DNA from: Lithospermum erythrorhizon
Lineage: Eukaryota; Streptophyta; Magnoliopsida; Boraginales; Boraginaceae
Reading direction: 5' to 3'
NCBI GenBank assembly: GCA_019722365.1
Contig: JADFUC010000184.1
Location: 62,001 to 126,000, forward strand
Length of the DNA stretch: 64,000 bases
Translations under genes and position numbers: made by a program
Shown here: positions 13,196 to 24,649 of the stretch, piece by piece
Position numbering within the stretch: the stretch's first letter is position 1
Layout of the letters: each line of letters opens with the position of its first letter
The notes under the pieces: generated by a model
Seen by the model: the letters and a program-made list of their open reading frames with translations, nothing else
The model's database searches: none
What the model was told of the DNA's origin: nothing

Positions 13196-13443
13196 GAAGA
13201 AAGCTCCTGCCTAACAAGATCACCAGTTGAGATATGTGGAACACCAACAAGATTAGACAACCTTGCAGCATATGTCCCTTTTCCTACTCCAGGACACCCC
13301 AAAAACACCCATTGAACATTCCTTCCACAATTTTGACTTCTTGGGTCCTTTGATTTTTCAACAATAATTGAAGAAATCAAACGCTGACTATAAGGGCAAT
13401 TTATATTTCTCAATTTATTAACCAGGCTGTTGAACACCACCAT

Positions 13444-14211
13444 TTTTGCAATAAAGGGTTGGTAAAAGATTTGATTTTTTTTTATGATAAATTGATTTTA
13501 TATGGAATTAAATAATTTTTACATAAGCAATTCAAGATTTATGAATACTACCATCTTTGTAATAAAAGATTTGATTTTAAAGATGATGATTTAGATTTCA
13601 TATAAAAAAAGAATAATTGAAGAAATGTAGAAAAGGAACGTGTCAGTATTATTGGTGGGGACATTGTGATTTAGGTGGAAAGATGGTGCTGTTAGATTCT
13701 ACAACATCAGCAATTCAATACATTTTTTGTTCTTCATTTCATAAATTTCTCAAACAAAATATTTGTTCGTTAGCAAATAAAATCAAGTTTCGACTTACGT
13801 GAAATGTATGTTTATTAAACAAAAAATGAAGGATAAATATTTGAGATGCAAAAATTAAAATTAAGCATTTTCTGTCACTTCCCAAAATGCCATTAATCAG
13901 AATCAGGTAACAATAACGAAACTAATACAAAAGACACCAGCAAAACTACAGTCTACAGAAGCATATGTAAGGTTAGGAAAAATATGCAGAGAGATTGCAA
14001 AACAAGAAAGATGAAAAGCACATAATGGGAGAATTCACTACATGTTAAAATTAGAATGCGTTGTTCCTACATTACATTAACGAATGAGTAAAGCCGGACA
14101 GCTTTTCCGATAATTTGATAAATGTCGACTCAACTAAGGGGTAAAGCCGGAGGCTGTTTGCTTTCACTCATTACAAGCCCCCTCCATCGCCCAGAAAAAG
14201 TGGGGCCGAGA
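13444..14211. other. Intergenic region and 3' flank between adenylate kinase and GIP1-like genes
   Basis: The region holds the short upstream flank of the adenylate kinase gene and the 3' flank of the GIP1-like gene, which are both on the minus strand. I see no additional coding region. Bases about 13900-14211 probably include the 3' UTR of the GIP1-like gene. Confidence 0.5.
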
Positions 14212-17200
14212 TTAGTAGCTGTTTTGCCAAAGCTGTTGGGATTGCTTTTGTTGGCCTTGAGAACCACCAAGTGAACCCTCCCGAGGATTCTGCTGCTGGT
14301 GGTCCATTGATATCCCTGCCTGAGTATGATAAAAATTCGGATATCCAAGAGTTCCATAATTCTGGGATGGCTGCAGAGCTTGCCTTAGGCCTGCTTGCTG
14401 GTTTTGCCCTTGCATACCATAATAAGTGTTTGCCGGGATAGCTGACATGGTTCTTGAACCAGGTCCTTGAAGCCACATGGCCGGGTTCTCATTCTGAAGT
14501 AAACAAAATGGCCACAATTGTTAGACATGCAAATCGAAAGATAAAGACATTGAGTGAGAAAAATTATAACCATGGAATTTCCAAAATTAACTGATGCTCG
14601 CAAAAAGAAATAAGTACAAAGTTATATTATTATGAAGTAGTGTTCAAAGTACAGCAGCATAATTGCTATACCTGTTGAAGAGACATCATCAAGTGATTAG
14701 TATCTTTGTACTGTGAGCTCATGACATCATCGTAACCAATGGTTGTGCCAGAAGGGGCAGCACCAGCTGGTTGATTCATATGAAAGTTCCCAGGCAAAGC
14801 AGTTGTACTACCAAATGCACCATAACCAGAAGCAACTGAAGCGGATTGAGGCAAGCTACTGACAGGCGCACTCATTTTTTGAGGAAGTAGTGCGGCACCC
14901 AGAGATTGATGGTTATAATTGTTGCCAGCAAACGCTTGTTGATAAGCTGATGGCACATATGTATAGCTCGGAGGCATAAATGGATAACCAATCATGTTAG
15001 TGAAAGGGCCCAGAGGAAGAGTGTGCTGCGAATATGGATGCATGGCAAGTTGCTGAGGGACACCGGGTCCTGGAGCAACATTGGTTCCAGATAGGCTCTG
15101 TTGAGTAGGCTGTGCTGATGAGTATCCAACAGTCTTTAAAGCCTGCACACACACAGCAAGCACAACGAGATATTTTGAACTAGATAAGTAACCTCACAAA
15201 ATATCTACACTTTCCAATAACAAACACTACCAACAAAATAATGATTTGTCATGAATATAATGGTTGAATAATATGAAAGGCAGGGAGTACTAAAGAGGAG
15301 AAGACTAGCATGACAGTTCATCAAGGATTATTTATACCAAGAGGTTAAACCAAACCAATAAACGTGATTCTAAACAAAAATTAAGAAAAATAAGAAATGG
15401 CATGGGAACACAAGTACATCAGGACTTCAAGCAACTGCGGTTTGTTTTAAAAGGCCATGTAGCAAAAAGGGACCACAGAGCATCATTCTGAATTTAGACA
15501 CTACAAATTTAGAAGGTCCATTAAGAGAGATAGTTCAGACAACATCCAATGTAAGACGGTGTACGAATGAGTTTCTCTATGAGTTTTGCAAGAAGTCCCA
15601 AAGGAAAGAGATCTGACTTGGACTCTTCAGCATGTAAAGCTATGAATAAAAAATATTGAATAATCCTGCTACATATACTATTAGCAAAATATTGAATCAA
15701 TACCTCTGGCATTGACATAGCTGAACCACCGAGGGAAGATGCACTGTTGGCATACTTGGACGGCATAGTCTGATTCATAGGGAAGGGCGAATATGGGAGA
15801 TCAATCTCCCGACCAGAATTGATGCTTGCTGCAGACAAGGTGCTTGGCAACGAGTTTGTATAAGCCTGCTGCTGAAAGAACATATTCAAGTAATAAAGTG
15901 TAGTATGAGTATATGAAACAAAAAATATTACTAAGAATGTCTCAGATAAAATAGAAGGACTGAAAAAGGAAGACAAAGGTCGCAATTCACTTTGCAACAT
16001 CAAAGTGGAACAAAGTTCATTTCCAACATTACCAAAGTTCATATTAAAATGATTTGGTAAATGAATTAACAGGTAGCAGATGACATTATCAGGGTACAGG
16101 GAAACATATATAAATTACCATGACATTAGAAAATGCAGCAATGTTTTGCACGTGTGGCCCTGAATGATTTTGGTTGGATGCGACATTTGGTTGCTGGCTA
16201 TTCTCAAATGGGTAACCCTGTGAAGAGGTGGGATAGGCATATTGGTTTTCATGCTCAGCTTCAGGATTTTCAGGTTTAAGTGGTTCCTGTTGAGAAGCTG
16301 AAGGTGAATCATAGTTTACACAACTTGCAGCAGCTCTACTATATAAATTGCCATCAGAAACATCTAGGTATGAATCATCATCCTCATAGTTCTCAGAATT
16401 TCTGCGAAGGCCAAAAACTCAAATAGGTCAAACGAGAATTGTTAACATCTAAATTGCTGCTAATTTGAAAGCCAATATGAGAATGTAAACGATGGTCAAA
16501 TACTCAAATACCATTTCAACATATTTTACTATTAACATGAGAATTTTGATTCAAATCAATGTTAGGTGTCTCAATTAAGGTTACAAAGTTCTGTTAATTT
16601 TGACCATCGAAAAACAAACTGGATGATCTTTTTGAAATGGAAGTAGTAGTATACACAGTAAGATTAATTGTTTAAATGTATGTTACATACCTAGCATCTG
16701 CCTCTGAGTTTGCCTCCATTACGTTAGTTTGGGCTGGAATAGATGCCAGAGGAGCAGATTGGGATGCACCAACTTTGAAGCTCCCAAAGCTCAAATGTGA
16801 GAAATCAGCAGTCTGAACCTGTAAATGTTCTGGGATTACGACAGAGGGGCAATTGTCTTCCGGTAGAGAACCTCTATCATCTTGTATACTGAACTGTTGC
16901 AATTCTGCAGTCATTGAGAGGACGGAGACTCCAGGTTCTTGAACTGCCAGGGAATTATGATCTAGATTATGTGACTGGTAGGAGTCCCTATTCTGATACA
17001 TATCATTGTCAGAGAGAGATGTGCCATCAGAATTATCCTCTTGAACATTGCCACCTGAAATAGATACAGACCCCACATGATTGGCAATGGCATTTTCAGC
17101 AGTATCATGATTTACAGCCCGTGTGTCATCCTCCTCCTCATGCCCACTAATCAAACTATACTGCAAACCAGAAGCATCATCAAGTTTGGGGTCAGAAGCA

Positions 17201-19155
17201 GGTCCCGAGATAGGGGGCACGGCAGGGACTGATGTTGGCTCAATTGAAGGCCACTCCTCTTCAACAGCGACAGGACGTGATGTCCAATCCACGGGAGAAG
17301 GATTCACTTCTGGAGATGTGTTCGACGTTCGCCGACCATGGTGATGTGACGCATTGGGTGCACCTGAAGACTTGTTCTGTGGCTTGCCCCTCTTCACAAT
17401 GTCGGCCAATGACATTTGACCAGGATCTGCACCCCAGGCAGATTGATAACAGGAAGATGGCTGTGGCACTGGTAGTATACCATCACCAATGTTCACTACT
17501 GATGCTTTATTTGCGGCCAAGGCACTGCCACTAAGATATATACACTTCAGTTATAAACAATAAAACATGCTTCATATTTAACTGGGAACAAAGAAAACCA
17601 ACCTTGCTGTTGGTGGTTGTCCGTAAGTGTTTCCACTTCCATGGGCCAATGACAATGAGGCTGCATGATTTAATGAGCCATTGTCCTTTTTATGTACCGG
17701 TTTGCCATAGGAAACGGCAGCATCAGAAGAACTAAACTCCGTAATTAAGTACATACTGCGGACCTTTTCTCAAGTATAAAATATTTTAACTTATGTTGTT
17801 CCATAAGAACATACCAGAAGAACTAAACTGAGTCGAACCTCCAAGCCCATAACGGCTCGTGCCACTCCTGCCACCACGACTAGAAGTACCAAAAGAGCCA
17901 CGAGATCTACCTTCAGTTGTATCCTTAATCTAAAATGAAAAAAAGCACATAAGATGTAACAGCAGGATCCCATAATTTACAGCAGATATATCTAATTGTT
18001 TAACAGCGGTGGAGACATTCTGATTAGAGGGCAACATCTCAGAAGCTGCATTCAAAATCTCAACTTATATCCAGCCAAGCCATTCCAAGTCGGCTATTAA
18101 ATGACAGAGTTAAAAAGAATAAGAAACAGGAATCAATCAACAGTAAAACATTCAATCTATCTAGATGAAAACTCACCTCTTTCTTCTTTTCTCGTTTGCT
18201 CTTCACTTCACGAAAAGTATCTGAAATGTACATAATACATTGATCATACATAAATAACAAAAAAAAAGCAAAGATACTGAAAGGGTAGAAAAACTTATAC
18301 ATTGAAGACATTTCTAAAGAATGTCTCGATTCCTTTATAACCCTTAATGATGAAACATAATTTTCAATGAAACATGATTTTAGGCTTGCATTTAAAATTA
18401 CCATATCTCGCAAACATCAGTTCTTTATATTAAAACCCAATTTTGCAAAAACAGATCACCACTCCAACACTAGATACAATCAATTTTCACTACCTTAAAT
18501 ATAGTTCCAATCACCAAAAGCTAAAAAAACTCATTAAAATCAGTTCTTTATTTCAAAAACCAAATTTTCAAAAACATATAACCCCTCAAACACTAAACTA
18601 CCAAATTCAACAAACCCCACAACACAAAAATCCCAAACAAACAAACCCAGTAACAAAATTGGATTCTACATTAGATTAAAAGAAATACTATTAACAGCTT
18701 CATTAGGGTCCAGACCAGCAATTCCATCACAAATATTCATATCAATTCAATCAATTTTCACTACCTTAAACATAATTACAATCACCAAAAGCTCAAAACC
18801 TCATCAAAATCACTTCTTTATCTCAAAAACCAATTCTTCAAAACACACAACCCCTCAAACACTAAACTACCAAATTCAACAAAACCCACAAAATAAAAAT
18901 CCCCAATTAAACAACCCCAATAAAAAAATAGGGTTTTACACTAAAGTAATAAAAATTCTTTAGACCTTGAGATAAAAGTCTATTAACAGCTTCATTAGGG
19001 TCCATATTACAATCTTTAAGAGCAGCATAGATCTCAGCTTCTGGGCAATTAACTATCTCCTTTAAGCTCATCACCATCTTCCTTGACCCTAAAGGTACCT
19101 CCTTTAACCCTAATCCACCATTAATTGCCCCCACCATAACTCCAATTATCTTCAA
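14212..19155 (-). CDS. GBF-interacting protein 1-like (GIP1/DUF1296) protein; exon interrupted by an insertion
   Basis: Nine minus-strand segments can be joined in frame: 18966-19155, 18177-18220, 17815-17929, 17603-17768, 16691-17530, 16119-16401, 15704-15871, 14672-15142 and 14212-14493. They give about 852 residues. The N-terminal 80 residues form the GIP1-N (DUF1296) domain, with SLKEIVNCPEAEIYAALKDC, NMDPNEAVNRLLSQ, then DTFREVKSKREKKKE. Later hallmarks are GQMSLADIVKRGKPQ and VVIPEHLQVQ followed by SHLSFGSFKVG, and a long Gln/Ser/Pro/Tyr-rich, probably disordered C-terminal half. The Arabidopsis founder of the family interacts with G-box-binding bZIP factors; nuclear co-regulator function here is inferred. 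The join between segments 3 and 4 is doubtful. A 91-bp insertion/duplication lies there and in-frame expression would need a 46-nt intron. If it is not spliced, the product stops after about 125 residues. Confidence 0.82.
16505..16660. mobile_element. Degraded MITE in intron of GIP1-like gene
   Basis: The segment contains TTTACTATTAACATGAGAA, then TTAATTTTGACCATCGAAAA and GGATGATCTTTTTGAAATGG. These match the conserved interior and right end of copies near 29617-29747 and resemble the right half of the MITE at 12338-12595. The left terminus is missing. It is therefore a 5'-truncated member of a Stowaway-like family. Confidence 0.5.
17724..17829. repeat. 15-bp direct repeat flanking a 76-bp insertion in GIP1-like coding exon
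   Basis: CAGAAGAACTAAACT is present at 17724-17738 and again at 17815-17829, with 76 bp between. Removing one repeat plus the 76 bp restores an uninterrupted coding frame, QFSSSDAAVSYGKP. That shows the insertion hit a previously continuous exon. On the coding strand the insert begins GTATG, a possible splice donor. Confidence 0.8.
18423..19003. repeat. About 270-290-bp tandem duplication across exon 1/intron 1 of GIP1-like gene
   Basis: CTATTAACAGCTTCATTAGG (then GTCC) occurs at 18688-18711 and 18980-19003. The second copy is exon 1 coding sequence on the minus strand (DPNEAVN). The upstream intron blocks also match, for example CAATTTTCACTACCTTAAA at 18481 and 18752 and ACCCCTCAAACACTAAACTA in both units. 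The intronic copy lacks the splice donor. The duplication is diverged and probably old. Confidence 0.75.
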
Positions 19156-22100
19156 TTAACACAATTTTTATATAATTATATAATTTTTTTCAATAAATAA
19201 TTTTATCATATGTTATAAAGATCCAATTTTTGGGGATAATAATTTAATAAAGATTGAATTTTTTACAGAATTGGAAACCCTAGGAGAGAAAGAAGAGGAA
19301 TAAGAAGTCTCATAGTTCATGTAACCTAAGTGTTATTTATATATGTAAATTACTATGAGTACATTTATTTTCGAAATTCATAAAATTCGAGATTGCTGCC
19401 CTGCGTTTAAGGCGAGGAAGTAAAAATTGATATTGCTGCCCCCTGCGTCACAAGTTATTTAATTAAATCGCTTTTTAACAAGGCTGAACTTAACTTCCTT
19501 CTACCCGCTCAACATGCATTCTCATTACTCAAGGCTGAAATTCATGATTTACTGCAGAGCTATGTTAATCTACGTAAATCTATGATAATATACTCATTTA
19601 TCTCGCTTGGAGTTCAAAATTATTTTACCCATGAACAGATTTGGCCTAGACTGCTTATGATAAATTACATTCAACTTGAAACCATTCACCATCAAAACGG
19701 AATATATTAAACAACATTTTAAAGATTCACTAATTCCACTCGATTTTCCTTCCTCGAATAATTTTAAATATTATTCTCCTTCGATTCACCTCAATCCACA
19801 AATACCATTAATCAGATGTTTAAAGTCATACCCACACCATTAGATCGGCATTTTAATTAACATTTTCATTCAATGGATATGATGCATCGGGGCATTTTAG
19901 AAATTTTGCATTTTCTATTTAGAAAATAAAACAAAGAAAATGGAGGCTCGTTTCCTTCTTTGTAGGCAACTAATTTGGGCAAATAATCTGGAATTGAATC
20001 AATTAGTTTCCTTTAGTTAATAATAACTTACCATTTTTTTTTAGTATGTTTGATTTCAAAATTCTCCCTAATATTTATTTTATGATTCAATTTAATTTGA
20101 AATTGATTTGTTTTATATTTTTTTGATTCTTTTTACCATATTTTTTAAATTCTTTCAATTAATTCAGTGTGTTATTTTGGTTATTATTTCAATCGTTTGT
20201 ATTAGCATTTGTTAGTGTTTATGCCAAATAATAATAGTTAATATTAAGTACCATTTATTCAGATTGAATTCTTCTACTATTAACATTTGTTTTCTCTTTT
20301 GTACCTTCTTTCTAGATTCTTGTTCACCACATCTACAAAATTATTTTTAAATTAGAAAGTGAAGAAAAATCAATGCCACATTTATAGAATTAAAACAATG
20401 CACGTAATCTAATTTACTAATCAAAATAACCAAAAATATATCTAAGAGGTTATTTATTTGAACTTACGATAATCGGTTCATAAAATGACGATAAACAATT
20501 ATCAACAATCGATTTAATCATTCAAAATATTATATATAAAGCTAATATATATTAATTGTTGACAATTAAGGCTGTGGATTTACTGCATCGATATTGTGGA
20601 GGCGATTGGCTTACTGTGTGTTTGGCCAGAATTCATATATTAATACACAATCAAGTTACATTGCTCAATATATCAAGCCTGGCTTTATCTGCCCTAAAAA
20701 GGCCACACACAAACAAAGAAACCAAACTATATAAACGTATTACGAATCCTTTCGAAAGATAAAGTAAACACGAATCTAAACATTCTATCAAAAACGAAAG
20801 ATCTGTGATATTGGGGAAGTACGAGTGGCGCGTGGATTTGGTATTTGAATAGGATGAGTTTTATCCCCTAAAAATCCTTTGGTTACCTTATTTAAAGTGG
20901 CTTAAACATAAAATTAAACTAAAAATACTCATTTTTATTTGCATGAAATAAAAACCCCTTCATCTCCACTCCCAAACCGCTTCCTTTCCCCTTTGAAGAG
21001 ACTACTTTCTTCCAATTTTATTCATATGTTTTCTACTTTAAGCGCAGAAACGTATCGAAGGGTTTGATAATTTGGTGGTACTTTCGACTATCTTGAAGGT
21101 AATCTAATTTGAGTATCAAGGAAGAATTTAATTCCGCTACCTACTAATAAATCAAGAAGAAAGCGTACACTCATAGCCTCTCATTGTTTATTTTTGTATA
21201 ATCCTGTACATGTGGGATTCATATCCACAAAGCTTGTAACTTAATTAAACGCTGCTTCATTGTTAATCACATTGAAATGAATTTTAATTAGGGTTAGATT
21301 AAATATTAATTATTTCTTGGAATCAATTAAAGCTAACAAATATAAGTCGATTAAATCCTAATTTTGATTAGACTTAATTATAAAATTTCAAATTTGATTT
21401 ACTTAAAATTGAGACATGATTATTAGATAATTAGAGTTTTAAATTATATATAATTTAGAAATTAATCGTCATAAGTGTAAATGAGTATTTTTAGAAAATG
21501 CTAGTTATTGTTTAATATTAGATAATAAATTAGCACTAGGATTAGATTACTAGTGACGTTATTAATTTTAGGCAAATTCAAATAGTTTATTTCATTTGAT
21601 GATTACTCTTTGACACGAATCGTGGTGCTTGTTTTTTGCTTCATCCATGATGAGTTGTTTAATATAATATTGATTATTTATCATACAATATATTATGTTA
21701 TATATATGATTTGATGTCATGGACTTTGTGATATATTATTATTTATCATGCATAATATATTATGCTATATATGACGTGATGCTCATGAACTTTATGATAT
21801 AATATTATTATATATATATATAATATGGTACGGACGTTTACTTACATGCATTAGTTTTGTATTTATAGAAATACATTAAAACTCGATAATTAATCATAAT
21901 TAATTGAGTAATTAATTATTAGATTGATCCATCTTAGAGATTAAAAGCCAACAGAAAATTATTTATGAAACTAAATATAGTTAGAAATATTTTCCACTGA
22001 TTATTATATCACAAATGAATGTTATATTTTTCTTATGACTCACGGGTGTATTCTTTTAGCTTCGTTTGATCGACATAATTTGACATGATCGCACGAGTCA

Positions 22101-22160
22101 AAGAAAATATAACAAATCCCACCAAATAAATAAGAAGCACGTCATACCAAATATAAAGCT
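19156..22160. other. Intergenic region upstream of GIP1-like gene
   Basis: The first few hundred bases left of the start codon (on the minus strand, about 19160-19450) should hold the promoter and 5' UTR of the GIP1-like gene. I see no clear individual elements. The rest is AT-rich with no supportable gene. It contains a diverged LTR-like repeat at about 20450-21240 and near-duplicate ATATATTATGCTATATATGA-type tracts around 21660-21830. Confidence 0.5.
20450..21240. mobile_element. Degraded relative of the solo LTR at 8427-9378
   Basis: This block parallels the intact solo LTR in order. A CGATTTAATCATTCAAAATA-like segment is followed by TTAATTGTTGACAATTAA, a CATCGATATTG/CTTACTG segment, GGCCACACACAAA, a C-rich AAATAAAAACCCCTTCATC region and GCGTACACT with TTTTTGTATAAT. 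Neither terminus nor a target-site duplication is visible. It is an eroded LTR of the same broad family. Confidence 0.5.
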
Positions 22161-22169
22161 CCGGATAGG

Positions 22170-24640
22170 TCACTCATGCGCATTTCGGGATTCGTTTAGA
22201 TGAAGACGGTTATGAAATAACCATTCCGTATAAGCATTATTTTAACGTGATTTAGTTGTCCGTTGAGTGTTTTCATAATAAAGTTAAAATTTTAAATCGA
22301 ATAACGATAATACGGCTGAACGTTTATATATTGAGAATGTGAATCGAATTTGACTCGTGTTCGAATTATGTTGTTAAACCGAGAAGAGAAGCGAAATTGT
22401 GAACCAAACGAGACCTAAACTCCACTTAAATGTTCACCTACCACCACTAAGTCTCATCCTTATCACCATTCATCAAAAACCAAATCTTATCTTCTCTTTT
22501 TTCTTCTCAAGGGCCGAACTACTCCCCTCCCATTTTCCCTTGGAATTTTTTCATTTTCTTGGCAAATCTTGTGGAATTTAGCTTCAATTCAAGCTTCATC
22601 TATTTGGCTGATCAAAGCGATGTAGCTTTTTAACTCTTTCAAATTTCATCATTTTCAGTTATAGTTGACTATTTATGAAGTTCGACTTTATGCTGACTTT
22701 GGATCTCGACTTTTATTATGGAATAGAAATGTTATCTAAGTTTAGTTTACGATTTAAGGTGACTCTAGTGATTATAAGGAAAGTCGTGTACGTTTTAGGT
22801 TGACTTTGCTGACTTTGTCGACTTTTTTTCTCGCTTAACTTTAAATTGTAGTAAGGGAGAAGTCAGAGGACTGAATATAGCTATTTTTGGGGAATAAAGG
22901 TTGGCTCGATACGACGGTATCATTATAAAGCCAAAGTCAGATAAGAGTTGCTATTTGAATTGGAAGTTGTATTTAATGGTTTAATTAGTTGGCGATTGTT
23001 GGATTGCTGGAATGTGATTAAAGCGTTATTGTTTGTGGGTAATAAAGTTGATGACCGAATATCGATTTATGAAGTTGGTGTTGTAATGTAGTTACATTGG
23101 AATGTTAGAGTGATACCTTTTAATTCAAGGGATGGTGATCAAGTAAGAGTTGTAAATTTGAATTGGCAGACGCGTATAATACTCGTTTATATAGATGTTA
23201 CAGAGGTTATCCCATGGAATGTGTTATAATATATACTTTGAATAGGAGTTGAGCCCGACCTAGCACGAGGACTACCTAGAGCTTATCATACCGCTGGGGC
23301 TCGAGGTGAGTACAAATCTCAATGACGGAACCCTTCATATATATTATATGTTATATATTTTACATGTGTTTTGTCATTGGACTATTTTGACATGTGTATC
23401 AGGTGGTTACGAAATAGCATTATGAGATGATTGAGATTATGATTCACATGGCAGATTATGATTTATATTACGAGATAGTTGTGATTATGATTCATGTTAC
23501 AGATTGTGGTTGTACCAATGGGCGCCGTATGTATTTATGTATGTGTGGTCGCGTGTGTAACTGTGTGCGTGTGTATTTTGGATTGCTTTGCTTGTTATTT
23601 ATGAAGGAAGCGTGACCCCCCGACCGGAGGCTCAGTGTGAGACGATATCACAGGGGTAGCCCAAAGGATTCGAGGCTCAGCGCGATATGCATATCGGTGG
23701 GCGAGTTTCGTCGAGGATGGGAAAGCGGAGGTCTCTATCTCGACATTTGGAGGTGAATTCTATTTGTTTGTTATTTGTGGAGGTGGATTCTCATTTGTTG
23801 CGTATTTCGCGAGTTTTATTCCTCATTTTGCTTATCGACGGTGGAAGCGGATTCTCATTCGTCAAGTTACTGTGGACGGATTCCTATTGGTTTATTATTT
23901 GCGGAGGTGGGCCTCTATTCGGATGTCTTTGATGATTTCAAGGCTGGTGACCGTTACCTTAAATCTAATATGAATTGTTGATGGTTAGTAAGCTCCTCGC
24001 GTATAGTATTACGTGGATATCGTATAAGAGGACTTATGTGATTTGTGGACGCTATTCACATGTAGCCTTTAAGCATCGAGCATATACATACGTTATATAT
24101 ATATAAGCAATGACATATGTGTTCGGGTAACATCCGTGGTATTTGTATTCACTGCCTTAATAGTCAATTTCTACGGGCTTATTTTGTGCCTAGTTCTCTA
24201 GAGCTATCGTTGAGGGCCGAGGATCTCAGATGCGGTGAGTCAAGGTGGAAGATCATAAAGGAAAGTGGTGGGCGGAGTAGGAAGTCCCTCACTCTACCAT
24301 TCCCTTTGTTGTCGACTCTGTATATTTCTAGACCAGGTGTTGTATTTCATCGGTGGGTCTCCGTTGTCATACTTTCCCTATGTTGTATTTTTGGATTTCT
24401 TGTATATCTTTGGGTTGTATTTTCGTGTGGATTTGTATTCTCGTTGTCTCAAGTGGTTTGTTATTGATGTGTTAAGAATACCACGTAATGGAATAGAGAG
24501 TTTTGTTTTTGTTAATGTCAATCAGCCCATATTTGTTATTTGATCCACTGATCGTGACTTAGCGCATAAAAGTTGTTAATGATCTTAACATCAGGGCGGC
24601 TTCGATTGGGGTGGGTCACATGTTACATCTAGGATGTCAT
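22170..24640 (+). mobile_element. LTR-retrotransposon-derived block (Ty3/Gypsy-like LTR or leader)
   Basis: This roughly 2.5-kb block is less AT-rich than its surroundings. It has features common in long plant Gypsy LTRs: a C/T-rich TCTTCTCTTTTTTCTTCTCA segment, GACTTTGCTGACTTTGTCGA repeats, GAGGTGAGTACAAATCTCAA, GACCGGAGGCTCAGTG/GAGGCTCAGCGCGATA, and an end region GATTGGGGTGGGTCACATGT. No gag or pol ORF is visible. I could not define termini or a target-site duplication, so it may be a solo LTR or a fragment. Confidence 0.45.
23740..23930 (+). repeat. Imperfect about 30-60-bp repeats inside the LTR-like block
   Basis: Variants of GGAGGTGGATTCTCATTTG recur at about 23748, 23779, 23841, 23872 and 23902. 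They are separated by TATTTGTTTGTTATTTG-like spacers. They look like short tandem units within the LTR-derived sequence, not protein-coding repeats. Confidence 0.5.
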
Positions 24641-24649
24641 CCCGATGAA

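Larger units (their letters stand above)
10951..13443 (-). pseudogene. Adenylate kinase (organellar type), decayed last exon
   Basis: Adenylate kinase interconverts ATP, AMP and ADP. Three intact minus-strand exons (13174-13443, 11926-12066 and 11366-11638) join in phase 0 to 228 residues. The N terminus is a basic, Ser-rich presequence. Then come the P-loop GCPGVGKG (residues 49-56), DGFPRT (128-133) and a Cys-containing LID (CSEC, then QC), followed by RSDDTEDVVKERLRIYNEL. Exon 4 starts in phase at 11088 with SLPLEEYYT and hits TGA at 11059-11061. The expected C terminus is still recognisable down to a stop at 10951-10953. However, it is split across frames by at least two small indels, and a conserved Trp codon has become TAG (11008-11010). 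The product would stop at about 237 residues and lose the last core strand and helix. It is probably a pseudogene. Assembly error is possible but less likely given the clean neighbouring exons. Confidence 0.82.

Noticed and set aside
17123..17534. Plus-strand ORFs of 73 and 100 codons
   Set aside because: They are antisense shadows of the large GIP1-like exon 16691-17530.
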